NCBI RefSeq assembly: GCF_037153985.1 | Contig: NZ_JBBAYI010000001.1 | Span: 62,001-126,000 of the forward strand | Origin: Emticicia sp037153985 | GTDB taxonomy: Bacteria; Bacteroidota; Bacteroidia; Cytophagales; Spirosomataceae | DNA length: 64,000 nt | Direction: 5' to 3' | Shown here: piece by piece, positions 54,491-63,441 of the stretch | Layout: each line of letters opens with the position of its first letter | How positions within the stretch are numbered: the first letter of the stretch is position 1 | Program-made: the position numbers and the translations under genes | Notes under the pieces: generated by a model | Told to the model about the DNA's origin: nothing | The model's input: the letters and a program-made list of their open reading frames with translations, nothing else | The model's database searches: none

Positions 54491-55354
54491 ATGAAATGGA
54501 TAACCAGAGAAAAACCAAAGATTGACCGATTAGCATGCCCGTGGCTTATTAAAAAATTTATAGATAAAGAAGCAGAGTTTATCTATGTTCCATTTGAAGA
54601 GGTGCTTGAAAAAGCAAAAGAACTTAGGGCGATTCCGTTTGATATACCAGGAGTAGAGTTTACACATTATGATAATCAATGTACCTTCGATTATATTATA
54701 AAGAAATATCAGATAAAAGACCCTGCTATTGAGATTATGGCACTTATTGTTAGAGGGGCTGATACAGATAGACATGACCTTGCAGATGAAGCGGCGGGTT
54801 TAATGGCAATATCGGCGGGCTTATCCTACAATATTCAGGATGATGAGCAACTGCTAAAACAAGGCTATATTATTTATGATGCCCTTTATAGTTGGGCTTC
54901 GCATTTATACAAGCAGAAACATTTACAGAATAGCCCATTTGAAAACCTTTTACACGAGTTTTATCATAAAATTTTACAAGAATCTGATAAAAAGAAGGTA
55001 CCAGCTTGGGTAAAAGAATTAAAAAATATAATTCAGGACCAGATTGATACACAGTTTGTTTTTGACCTCAGAAAAATATCTGATGAATTAGCACTTAATC
55101 CGTCTTATTTATCAAGAGAGTTTTCAAAATATTTTGACGACCTTAATTTTGGCGAGTATATTAGAAAAAAACGTATTGAAAAAGCTATTGACCTTATGCA
55201 GAGGACAGACTATTCACTCACTGAAATAGCTTATCTAACCGGATTTTCAGACCAAAGCCACTTTACACGTACATTCAAAGTTTATACAGGGAAAAATCCA
55301 TCATCCTACAAAAATAATTTTCGAAAAAGTAAATTAGATACAAAAGGTAAATAA
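54491..55354 (+). CDS. Fusion of ChrB-like chromate-resistance domain and AraC-type regulator
   Basis: ATG 54491 starts MKWITREKPKIDRLACPWLI, the usual opening of the ChrB C-terminal (Chrome_Resist) domain; two earlier in-frame ATGs give no family sequence. Residues about 1-140 follow this domain with HYDNQCTFDYII and GADTDRHDL. Residues about 190-280 are an AraC DNA-binding unit with two helix-turn-helices (FDLRKISDELALNPSYLSRE and YSLTEIAYLTGFSDQSHFTR). ChrB-type proteins regulate chromate resistance; this fusion could sense an oxyanion and regulate genes elsewhere. No chrA lies near. Confidence 0.82.
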   Translation: MKWITREKPKIDRLACPWLIKKFIDKEAEFIYVPFEEVLEKAKELRAIPFDIPGVEFTHYDNQCTFDYIIKKYQIKDPAIEIMALIVRGADTDRHDLADEAAGLMAISAGLSYNIQDDEQLLKQGYIIYDALYSWASHLYKQKHLQNSPFENLLHEFYHKILQESDKKKVPAWVKELKNIIQDQIDTQFVFDLRKISDELALNPSYLSREFSKYFDDLNFGEYIRKKRIEKAIDLMQRTDYSLTEIAYLTGFSDQSHFTRTFKVYTGKNPSSYKNNFRKSKLDTKGK

Positions 55355-55411
55355 TGTCCTATTTTAGAAAAATGTCTGAGCCTAATTTTGTGTATTACAA
55401 TAATTAGAACT

Positions 55412-55924
55412 ATGGTTTTCAGATATTATCTATTTACTTTCTTTCTCTTGATTAATACATGCGTTGTTGCTCAACAGACTTCAACAACTGTAATCTCATA
55501 CCCACGTATGGCAGGTTATGTAGGAATTGTACATCCGGTTGTTACATTTAGCCAACATAATACTATTAATTTTAAGGATAATTATGTTGTTGGTTTTCCG
55601 ATGGGTATAAATTTATGGAAAACGAATAAAATAGGTTTTTCTCTGGAAATAGTACCTCATATACTTACTGAAAACGGAATTAGCCGTATGAATAATTTGC
55701 TTATTCATCCCGGAGTAATTGTAGCTTTAGGGAAGGGTTTTACTTTTGCAGGTAGAGCAGCTTTTGAAACTTCAGGCCGATATGGTCTAACTCCTGTTCT
55801 GAATAAGATAGTGAAAAGAAATAAGAACACTAACTACTACATTGCATTGCCATTACCATTACGGGTTGGTAACAATAAGCCTCTTTCATTTACGATTGGA
55901 TTTCAGTTTGGATTAAGCTTTTAA
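55412..55924 (+). CDS. Small exported protein, unknown
   Basis: ATG 55412 gives a signal peptide (FRYYLFTFFLLINTCVVAQ); an in-frame start 24 bp before is weaker. The 170-residue product is beta-rich with strands ending in aromatic and hydrophobic residues (IGFSLEIVPHILTENG, FTFAGRAAFETSG, FTIGFQFGLSF), which suggests a small outer-membrane barrel. No family recognised. It lies 57 bp after the ChrB-AraC gene and could be regulated by it. Confidence 0.6.
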   Translation: MVFRYYLFTFFLLINTCVVAQQTSTTVISYPRMAGYVGIVHPVVTFSQHNTINFKDNYVVGFPMGINLWKTNKIGFSLEIVPHILTENGISRMNNLLIHPGVIVALGKGFTFAGRAAFETSGRYGLTPVLNKIVKRNKNTNYYIALPLPLRVGNNKPLSFTIGFQFGLSF

Positions 55925-55929
55925 AACAA

Positions 55930-55957
55930 AAAAGGTAGCCCAAAAGGACTACCTTTT
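55930..55957. terminator. Bidirectional terminator
   Basis: The 9-bp arms aaaaggtag and ctacctttt, with inner CC/GG pairing, form a hairpin with A and T runs on both sides. It lies between converging genes ending at 55924 and 55978. Confidence 0.8.
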
Positions 55958-55977
55958 CTTATTGAACTAAATCACTA

Positions 55978-56346
55978 CTATTTCAAAACCAATTCCTCTT
56001 GTTCAATATCTTTTTGCTGCTTGGTGGCTTCTTTGTAGCCATTTGATGTAAGCAGGTTCTTTTGCTTATAATTTCGATGCCTGTTACCTAACTTAACGTC
56101 GAAAACAACGGTAGAAGGTTGCGGGGCATTCAGATGTGCTTTGTAATTACGATGGTTTTCCAAAGGATTAGTTGTATAATCATTTGAAATCGCAATCTGA
56201 CTCGATTGTGTCGGCTTACTTTTTTTCGCTAAAAGCTGATTCTGCTGTTTATAATTAGCAGGTGCCGAAGATTTGCTTTGTGCAAAAGACGTGGTTGTTA
56301 TGGCAAACGCCAATAACACCACAGAAGTGTTTATTAGAGTTTTCAT
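55978..56346 (-). CDS. Small exported protein, unknown
   Basis: From ATG 56346 the 122-residue product has a signal peptide (MKTLINTSVVLLAFAITTTSFAQ). The mature part is short, polar, Ser/Gln/Lys-rich, and contains two NHRNYKxH-type units (NHRNYKAHLNAPQ and NRHRNYKQKNLL). Such proteins are seen in Bacteroidota as small periplasmic products, but I know no function. It ends at the shared terminator. Confidence 0.6.
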   Translation of the reverse strand: MKTLINTSVVLLAFAITTTSFAQSKSSAPANYKQQNQLLAKKSKPTQSSQIAISNDYTTNPLENHRNYKAHLNAPQPSTVVFDVKLGNRHRNYKQKNLLTSNGYKEATKQQKDIEQEELVLK

Positions 56347-56492
56347 TTTTTTTTCGAATAATTTTTGTTGTACTACTGACATAACGCGCTGGCTAGCCCA
56401 AAAGTTGCAAAAATCTTTGATATTAATTTATTTTTAAGGTAGCATACTTAGATTGTTTTCTTAATTTTGAATCAAAAAATTGTGAACACTCA

Positions 56493-57860
56493 ATGACTCA
56501 AAAGAAAGCTACTATTCCGGTTTGTGCCGTTTTTGATATTGGTAAAACAAATAAAAAATTATTGGTTTTTGACCAGAATTATGAGGTCTTGAAAGAGGAA
56601 CAAATACAATTGGAAGAGAGTCTGGATGATGATGGATACCCTTCTGACGACCTGCTACAACTCACAAACTGGATTAAGAGTAGTTTTCAGCAACTTTCTC
56701 AAAACCCTGACTTTACAATAAAAGGCCTGAATTTCTCGGCTTATGGTGCAAGCCTTGTGCATTTAGATGGCAACGGAAAACCGCTATCGGCACTATATAA
56801 CTACCTGAAGAAACTGCCCAAACCCTTGCATAAGGCTTTCGTAGAGAAATATGGGAAAGAGGTTTTCAGAGAAACCGCTTCACCCGATTTAGGAATGCTC
56901 AATTCGGGTTTACAACTGTATTGGCTTAAAAATGAGAAGCCAGCACTTTTTCATCAGATTCGCTACTCTTTGCATCTGCCGCAATATTGCAGTTATCTGT
57001 TTACCAAAGAAGCTATCTCTGAAATAACCAGCATCGGGTGCCACACATTGCTTTGGGATTTTGATAAAAACGATTATCATACATGGGTTGAAACAGAACA
57101 TTTGCACTCGGTGCAACAAAAACCATTATTAACGAACCATGTATTTGTCGATGAAGAAAAACAATTATCTGTTGGCATAGGTGTTCACGACAGTTCATCG
57201 GCTCTTGTCCCGTACTTGCGAACGTTCGATGAAAACTTTATTCTAATCTCAACCGGAACTTGGGCTATTAGCTTGAATCCTTTCAACGAAGAGCCACTCA
57301 CTGCGAACGAACTGGCTAAAGATTGCCTGTGTTACATGAACTTTGAAGGAAAACCCGTAAAGGCTTCAAGAATTTTTGCTGGAAACGAGCATGAACGCCA
57401 AACTAAACACCTCGCCGATTATTTTAACGTTGATGTTAATTATTATAAACAAGTAAAGTTTGACAGAGACTTAATTGTTTTTCTGCGTAATAAATACAAA
57501 CAGGCAACACCTGATACCGCCGATGTATTACTTGATTGCCCTTTTGTAGAGCGGAATATTAATTTATTTAAATCTTATGAGGAGGCCTACCATCAGTTTA
57601 TGCTCGATTTGGTAGCTCAGCAGATTGCATCTTTAAAATTGGCTATCGGCCGCACGAGCGTAAGAAAAATATTTGTTGATGGTGGTTTTTCAAAGAACGA
57701 AATTTACATGAGTTTGCTAGCCGATGCGTTTTTTAACAAGCAGGTATTTGCTTCTGAAATTGCTCAGGCATCAGCGTTAGGAGCCGCGCTGGTAATCCAT
57801 GAACATTGGAACACGCAGCCAATACCTGAACAGATTATTTCATTAAAAAGGTATTTCTAA
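56493..57860 (+). CDS. FGGY-family carbohydrate kinase
   Basis: The protein has the two-domain FGGY layout in 455 residues: phosphate-binding DIGKTNKKLLVFD (about 15-27), the middle linker with WLKNEKPALF, and the C-terminal adenosine motif FVDGGFSKNEIYMSLLADAF (about 390-409). It phosphorylates a sugar with ATP. It could be a rhamnulokinase or related enzyme; sequence alone does not decide. No isomerase or aldolase gene lies beside it. Confidence 0.83.
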   Translation: MTQKKATIPVCAVFDIGKTNKKLLVFDQNYEVLKEEQIQLEESLDDDGYPSDDLLQLTNWIKSSFQQLSQNPDFTIKGLNFSAYGASLVHLDGNGKPLSALYNYLKKLPKPLHKAFVEKYGKEVFRETASPDLGMLNSGLQLYWLKNEKPALFHQIRYSLHLPQYCSYLFTKEAISEITSIGCHTLLWDFDKNDYHTWVETEHLHSVQQKPLLTNHVFVDEEKQLSVGIGVHDSSSALVPYLRTFDENFILISTGTWAISLNPFNEEPLTANELAKDCLCYMNFEGKPVKASRIFAGNEHERQTKHLADYFNVDVNYYKQVKFDRDLIVFLRNKYKQATPDTADVLLDCPFVERNINLFKSYEEAYHQFMLDLVAQQIASLKLAIGRTSVRKIFVDGGFSKNEIYMSLLADAFFNKQVFASEIAQASALGAALVIHEHWNTQPIPEQIISLKRYF

Positions 57861-58060
57861 AGAAAATATACTATGAACAGTCTCGGAGTTTGAAACTAAT
57901 AATTACGATAAATAAGGGGAGAAATTCAGGATTGTAAGAAGTTTTTTCAAAACATAATACAATTTATACAATAAATTTTACAAAAGGGGAGTTGAAATTA
58001 TGTTCTTCCGAAAAAAAAGTAGTAACTTATAGAAATTTACTTACCCTAAAAAACCCCTTA

Positions 58061-59152
58061 ATGAAATCTTCCCCATATTGTAGAGTAAAATTCCTGAACA
58101 AGGATAAATCAATTTTCTTTTCCGTTTTAAGAGACAATGTCGATAGGTATTTCAAAGATAATGAAATAGAAAAAACCGGAGGGCAAGCTATTTTGCTAAA
58201 AGCAATTTTTATGCTCTCTCTTTATCTTATTCCTTATAGCCTTATCCTGACGGGTTTATTTTCACCCGTCCAGATGCTTGGTTTAACCATAATTATGGGT
58301 TTTGGTGTAGCCGGTGTAGGAATGTCTGTCATGCACGATGCCATTCATGGGTCGTTTTCTGAGTATAAATGGATTAATAAATTATTTGGCTCTTCTTTAT
58401 ATCTGCTTGGTGGAAATGTTTACAACTGGGAGATTCAACACAATAGGCTGCACCATACTTTTACAAATATTCATGACATTGACGAAGACATAACCGGAAA
58501 GTTTTTGCTTCGCTTATCGTGTGCCGACAAGTTAAAATCTATTCATCGTTTTCAACATATTTATGCTTTTTTTCTGTATAGCCTTATGACAATCTCTTTC
58601 TTATGGAAAGATTTTAAAGAAATAAGTCTATACAATGAAATGTCAAAAACAGGGTTGGTTAAATCATACCCAAGAAAAGAAATAGTAAGGCTCATAATCG
58701 GAAAGGTAATATATCTTTTGACATTACTCGTACTCCCGATGATAGTACTTGACCTGAGTTTCTGGCAGTGTCTTTTAGGCTTTTTGATAATGCATTGTGT
58801 GGCCGGCTTAATTCTGAGTACTATTTTTCAGTTGGCGCACATTGTGGAAGGAGCCAGCCAACCTGCGCCAGACAACAACGGAAATATTAATAATGCCTGG
58901 GCAATTCATCAATTGCAAACTACATCAAACTTCGCCAGCAAAAACCACATGTTTTCATGGTACATAGGAGGGCTTGACTACCAGATAGAGCATCATCTGT
59001 TTCCGCATATTTCGCATATACATTACAGAGCTATTTCTGCCATTGTCAGAAATACAGCGCATGATTTTGATATTCCTTATAACGATAAAGCATCGTTTAC
59101 TAACGCCCTTGATTCACATATCAGGATGTTGAAAAATTTGGGCGTAAATTAA
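58061..59152 (+). CDS. Acyl-CoA fatty acid desaturase (front-end/linoleoyl-CoA type)
   Basis: I start at ATG 58061; an open frame from 57992 adds 23 atypical residues. The three di-iron histidine boxes are present: H92-D-A-I-H96, H127-NRL-HH132 and Q-IE-HH near the C-terminus (about 307). Four membrane helices (about 44-62, 74-92, 215-235 and 240-258) frame them. The enzyme inserts a double bond into a fatty acid using O2 and adjusts membrane fluidity. It lies beside a LuxR-type two-component pair that faces it; regulation by that pair is possible but not shown. Confidence 0.87.
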   Translation: MKSSPYCRVKFLNKDKSIFFSVLRDNVDRYFKDNEIEKTGGQAILLKAIFMLSLYLIPYSLILTGLFSPVQMLGLTIIMGFGVAGVGMSVMHDAIHGSFSEYKWINKLFGSSLYLLGGNVYNWEIQHNRLHHTFTNIHDIDEDITGKFLLRLSCADKLKSIHRFQHIYAFFLYSLMTISFLWKDFKEISLYNEMSKTGLVKSYPRKEIVRLIIGKVIYLLTLLVLPMIVLDLSFWQCLLGFLIMHCVAGLILSTIFQLAHIVEGASQPAPDNNGNINNAWAIHQLQTTSNFASKNHMFSWYIGGLDYQIEHHLFPHISHIHYRAISAIVRNTAHDFDIPYNDKASFTNALDSHIRMLKNLGVN

Positions 59153-59161
59153 TTTACCACA

Positions 59162-59836
59162 TTATAAAAGTGCAGACGGGTCGAGCAGGTTGTTTTTGAT
59201 AGCAAAAACAACCAGACCTGCTGTGTTCCGAACTCCGGTCTTTTCCAGAAGATTGTTTCTGTGGCCATCTACGGTTCGCGTACTGATAAATAATTTTTCG
59301 GCAATTTCCTGTGCGGTATATTGCTTACAGATTAAATCAAGCACCTCTAATTCACGTTGTGTAAGTGTTGACGGGATATTATCCTGAATCAGCAAGCGAG
59401 GTTTCTTACCAATTACACGGTTTTTCATTGCTTTCAGAAATACTTCATTAAAATAAAATCCTTTTTCGATAACAGTTAAAATAGCTTTTTCGACCTCTGA
59501 AGGTTCTACATTTTTGAAAAGGTACGCATTTACGCCCAATTCCATTAAATGTGCCACAAAGCGTTCATCACTATGAACCGATAAAATCACGATTTTAATA
59601 TCTGGGTATTCATTATGCAGCAGTTTGGTGGTTTCTACACCATTTAGTTCTGGCATCGATAAATCGAGTAGAACAATATCAGGCTTTATTTCACTTGCTT
59701 CAATTGCTTCAAGAAGGGTTCTACCGTTGTCTGCTTCAATAATAATTTGTGTATCAGCTAAATGGTTAATAATAGCGGCCATTCCTTTACGAAAAAGGAT
59801 TTGGTCGTCAGCAATAGCGACGTTAATTTTTTTCAT
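59162..59836 (-). CDS. LuxR/NarL-family response regulator
   Basis: The receiver domain (about 4-120) has acidic D10-D11, phosphoacceptor D58 (LLDLSMPELNG), T/S and K (LFKN, about 107). The LuxR helix-turn-helix (about 150-210) is LTQRELEVLDLICKQYTAQE through TVDGHRNNLLEKTG. The 224-residue length is standard. It follows the histidine kinase gene by 96 bp on the minus strand. Confidence 0.92.
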   Translation of the reverse strand: MKKINVAIADDQILFRKGMAAIINHLADTQIIIEADNGRTLLEAIEASEIKPDIVLLDLSMPELNGVETTKLLHNEYPDIKIVILSVHSDERFVAHLMELGVNAYLFKNVEPSEVEKAILTVIEKGFYFNEVFLKAMKNRVIGKKPRLLIQDNIPSTLTQRELEVLDLICKQYTAQEIAEKLFISTRTVDGHRNNLLEKTGVRNTAGLVVFAIKNNLLDPSALL

Positions 59837-59932
59837 GATTACCTAATTAATCAATACCTGGTTAAGGCTTGCAATGCTTTTTAGTTAATTAGTCAACAGC
59901 AGAAAAATATGGTATGGTATGTGTCCTGAGTA

Positions 59933-60739
59933 TTATTGTGATAGAGGGATTTGTATCTCAACTTTTAATCCAGCGTTAGGTCGCGTTTCAAATTTAGCAG
60001 TTCCGTTTAAAACTTTTGTACGGGTTTCAATATTTTTTAATCCAAGGCTTCGTTTTTGATAAGCTTCATTAAAATTAAACCCTTTTCCGTTGTCTGAATA
60101 GCTAAGTAGCAAGTCTGAATTGTGTTTTCGGATATTTATTTCTATCAGGCTTGCTTCAGAATGCTTAACAGCATTATTCAGTAATTCCTGTAATAAACGA
60201 TATACAGCCAGACTAATAGTATTATTGATATTTTTCACATCTTTTCGGCTGAGCCTGACTTCTATGTCCGACACATCCATGATTTTTTCACACAAACCCT
60301 CAACGGCGTACTCCAGCCCGAACTCTTCTAATCCCTGTGGTAATAGGTCGTTAGAAATACGTCTGACATTATCAATGGTATTATCAATGATGGTTTTGTA
60401 CTTGCTACTGCTTTTTTCAAGTTCCGAAGGTTTTTCGGCAAAAGTAGCTACTTCATTTACGAGCAACCTCATTACCGAAAGCGAAGCACCTACTTCGTCG
60501 TGTAAGTCACGAGCTAGGCGTTTTCTTTCACCTTCAATGGCTTCAAGGGTACCATAAAATAATTCTTGCTGATGCTTGGTTTCAGCGGCTTGTATGCTCA
60601 TTCTGTGTTCAAGCATACGACGCTGATAAAGCACCATAAAGATAATGATACCACTTGCCAATAAAAAAAGCATGATGGTTCCACCTATAATCATAACATA
60701 CATGTCAACAGATGCACCTACTGACGAGGACTGTGCCAT
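59933..60739 (-). CDS. Sensor histidine kinase (NarX/LiaS/DesK type)
   Basis: Start chosen at ATG 60739 (MAQSSSVGAS), which overlaps the upstream stop at 60718; an internal ATG 60703 is also possible. A membrane helix (about 14-37) is followed by a HisKA_3 phosphoacceptor helix with H80 (RLARDLHDEVGAS) and an HATPase_c domain with N box (QELLNNAVKHSE) and DNGKGF. The 268-residue protein has no large sensor region, so signals may be sensed in the membrane or by partners. It pairs with the downstream regulator. Confidence 0.85.
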   Translation of the reverse strand: MAQSSSVGASVDMYVMIIGGTIMLFLLASGIIIFMVLYQRRMLEHRMSIQAAETKHQQELFYGTLEAIEGERKRLARDLHDEVGASLSVMRLLVNEVATFAEKPSELEKSSSKYKTIIDNTIDNVRRISNDLLPQGLEEFGLEYAVEGLCEKIMDVSDIEVRLSRKDVKNINNTISLAVYRLLQELLNNAVKHSEASLIEINIRKHNSDLLLSYSDNGKGFNFNEAYQKRSLGLKNIETRTKVLNGTAKFETRPNAGLKVEIQIPLSQ

Positions 60740-61368
60740 AGACCAATTGCGATAAATATGTACATTAAAGCCCAAAGGCAGGCATGAATAGCCCACGAAA
60801 GCATGCTTAAATGAACATCTTGTTTCAAGATTAAATTGCCGAGAACAAATAAAAATAGACTCCCTGCAAAATAAAACAGAAAACCCGCATTTATCCAAAA
60901 CAATGGCGATTTTTCTATTGAAATTATTTCGAGCGACTTAATGGTTTTGTAATAGGCTACAATGGCATAGAATACAACAAAGATACATTCTAACCCGCGT
61001 GGGTACGAATTGTACTCATAAATTGATTGCACTTTCAGGACTACATTGAGTACGGCTAGCAGCGTAAAGAAAAGAAAATTAGCATAAATAATTTTCGGAT
61101 TCAGAAACGTGCCCAGATACTCTTTGTAAAACCATGAGATTAAGCCAAAGTCAACAATAGTATAAAAGTGCAGATAAGGAAGGTTGTTCTTGAAAATTTT
61201 TGAACCAACAATAGCTACCACTTGCGAAAAAATCGTAAATGCCATATAAACACCTATTGCTATAAGCTCTTTTTTAAGATACTTCCTTCGATATATAACA
61301 ACTACTATCGGTAAAAGTAAAATGAACGATACATACGTTACCAGCCAGTTTGTAACTTTTTCAAACAT
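60718..61368 (-). CDS. Integral membrane protein, unknown (possible sensory partner)
   Basis: ATG 61368 gives a 216-residue product; an ATG 51 bp before is also open and gives 233 residues. Six to seven membrane helices fill the sequence (for example WLVTYVSFILLLPIVVVIY and FLFYFAGSLFLFVLGNLIL). The 3' end overlaps the histidine kinase gene by 22 bp, so the three minus-strand genes are likely one operon, and the protein may sense or gate a signal for the kinase. Confidence 0.65.
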   Translation of the reverse strand: MFEKVTNWLVTYVSFILLLPIVVVIYRRKYLKKELIAIGVYMAFTIFSQVVAIVGSKIFKNNLPYLHFYTIVDFGLISWFYKEYLGTFLNPKIIYANFLFFTLLAVLNVVLKVQSIYEYNSYPRGLECIFVVFYAIVAYYKTIKSLEIISIEKSPLFWINAGFLFYFAGSLFLFVLGNLILKQDVHLSMLSWAIHACLWALMYIFIAIGLWHSPRQ

Positions 61369-62338
61369 TTCAGGTGGTTTAATTATAAAAGAGAGTCTTT
61401 CAGAAAAACTAACTGGCACTTACCAAAATCTATTAATAATATGGCTTGTTTTGCAATTGCTTTATGCCTGATAAGTGTTTAAGAGATAAAAAGTTTCAAT
61501 AAACAATTATTAATGGCGTTACGGTCAATTTTATACAGTTTATTATTAGGCATATAGCCATATCCGGTACTCTCTTTATTATTTTTTTATTATTCTCAAT
61601 ATTAACACGAAATTCACTTTTAGTCAATAGTTTTCAAAGTAATCATTAATAAAACCTTAAAGTTACGGTCATATAAAACCGGCTTTTGGGGCATTATTGA
61701 TTAAACATTGTTTTAACTTTTCAGCAATTAATTAACCATTAAAAAATTATTGCTGATGTTTTTAACTAAACATGAAAAATGTTTGATGTCATGCCGGGCA
61801 TAACTTAATAAACTACGGTTATAATTCAGCAAAGTAATAAATAATTTATAATACGAACCGTCTCTACACAAGTGCCTAGCTTATTTAGAATAATAGTAAA
61901 CCACAGTTTCCTAACTAATTCTAGCGCGTCGAAATAATTTTACAGCTATACTTCTACTTATAAGTATCTCAGGACAAATAAAAAAGGACACCGTAACAGA
62001 ATTTTATTGCCTGTTTTCAGATAAAAATAAGTTTACAGCTAAGTTTTATTAGGGTTGATAAATGCTTTTAGATTTATGTAATTAGCCTGTTATACATTTA
62101 TCAACCTGACGTGTTTAACCCTGAAAGTTCTGGTAATTTTATACTGAAAACAGTTTTAAAAGCTACGCAAAACCTGAGTTTATTATTTAGAGCAAAAGTT
62201 GTTTCGGGCATCATTAAGGGTAGAGCCTAATATTTGGTTAGTGATAAAGTATAATCACGACCGAAATTATTTATTGAAGTAAGATTAACCTTTGCATCTT
62301 TATTCCTGAGGATACGATTATCTTTTAAACTCACTTTT
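61369..62338. other. Long AT-rich spacer
   Basis: About 970 bp with no gene I can support on either strand and no strong hairpin. It includes long T and A runs and a locally GC-poorer middle. It would contain the promoter of the membrane protein/kinase operon on the minus strand. A small RNA or a decayed gene is possible but not shown. Confidence 0.4.
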
Positions 62339-62770
62339 TTAGTTATTAAGCTCGCTGTCCGGGTCACAAAACGGGGGGCAAACTTTTGTGTAATCATTAA
62401 CAAAATACTCGTCAGTTTCGGTGGTTGGGTCATAATCAATAAGGTCTTTGATGTCAAGACGCGTTTTGGCATCTACTTGGTCAGGACCTTCAGCATTTAC
62501 CATCACTAAATGAGGCTGATAAGTACCGTCTGCTCGTTGCTCTAGTCCGATGTACATCCGAATCCAGTTTGAATCTGGAGCCAGATTTGAAAGAGCTTGC
62601 AGGTCTTGTTTTTTTACAGCAAAGGCTTTCATTTCTTTAGGGGTAATTTTAGCCTGATTCAGGTCAAAATTCAGCCAGTTGTTTATCCACTCTTTAGCAG
62701 TAGCTAATGGAATTTTGTAAGGGTCCGGCGATGCACCGTCCGGGGTTACATTACTAGGGGTTATGTTCAT
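62339..62770 (-). CDS. Conserved-looking small soluble protein, unknown
   Basis: From ATG 62770 the 143-residue product (an ATG nine codons earlier is open) starts MNITPSNVTPDGASPDPYK. It has a regular mix of helices and strands, a region LVMVNAEGPDQVDAKTR and a Cys-Pro-Pro-Phe-Cys end. I recognise no family. The regular codon use and length argue for a real gene. Confidence 0.6.
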   Translation of the reverse strand: MNITPSNVTPDGASPDPYKIPLATAKEWINNWLNFDLNQAKITPKEMKAFAVKKQDLQALSNLAPDSNWIRMYIGLEQRADGTYQPHLVMVNAEGPDQVDAKTRLDIKDLIDYDPTTETDEYFVNDYTKVCPPFCDPDSELNN

Positions 62771-62881
62771 GGTTAAATAATGGTTTGGTTTTGACAAATG
62801 TAGGTCTTTTTACGGGTGACAATATGCGTAAAAATACCTGTTTTTATTATTCGTTTAAAAATACTTTCATTGACCGATAAA

Positions 62882-62913
62882 AAAAATACCTGTTCTTAAA
62901 AACAGGTATTTTT
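62882..62913. terminator. Hairpin with A/T outer runs
   Basis: The 13-bp perfect stem aaaaatacctgtt / aacaggtattttt over a 6-base loop, with T tract on the + strand and A tract ahead. It has no adjoining gene end on the + strand, so a role as part of a small RNA or operator is possible. Confidence 0.6.
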
Positions 62914-63382
62914 ACGTATAGTTAAAAATGTTTTTCTTACGAAATTTGAGCATTGATTTTTAGCACGATAAAAGCTATAATTTTTATAAAATAGCATTAC
63001 CTGACCACTTATTTTATAAAAATGAATGCAGTGAAGCTATACTATTATTTATATAAGATAATGTTCTGAATAGCTCATATATACATCCGCATAGCAAAAG
63101 ATATTAGTAAGAATAAAATAGGGTTTGGCCTAAACATACCAGCAAATGTATACTTATTATTAGTAAAACATTTCTTATATCTTTTTAAATAGGCTTTCTT
63201 TGGAGCTTCTCTGCTTTAAATTTTTCCCCAAATAATTTTATATCCGTTGAAAAACAAATATGACTTTTGTATCAGCTAGCGTTTAGCAGTACTGATTGCT
63301 TAGCCGGTATCCGAAGCATTTGGTTAGGGGGTAATCGAATACCACAAAAAAATTGTGTAACCCAATTGATACAAGCCTTATC

Positions 63383-63420
63383 AAAACGGGGAGGCACAAC
63401 CATTTGTACCTCCCCGTTTT
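63383..63420 (-). terminator. Terminator of the MFS gene
   Basis: The 12-bp perfect stem aaaacggggagg / cctccccgtttt over a 14-base loop, with T tract in the minus-strand direction, 21 bp beyond the MFS stop. Confidence 0.85.
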
Positions 63421-63441
63421 ACTTCTGACTATGTATTTTGG

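Larger units (their letters stand above)
62771..63441. other. Spacer with repeated AAAAATACCTGTT elements
   Basis: About 670 bp without a gene. It has two direct copies (62827-62842 and 62882-62894) and one inverted copy (62901-62916) of a common 13- to 16-base element, and a terminator near 63383. A small RNA or regulatory site is possible. Confidence 0.5.

Noticed and set aside
62227..62472. 81-codon minus-strand frame overlapping the gene at 62339
   Set aside because: It overlaps a better-supported gene in another frame, has no family features and uses odd codons.
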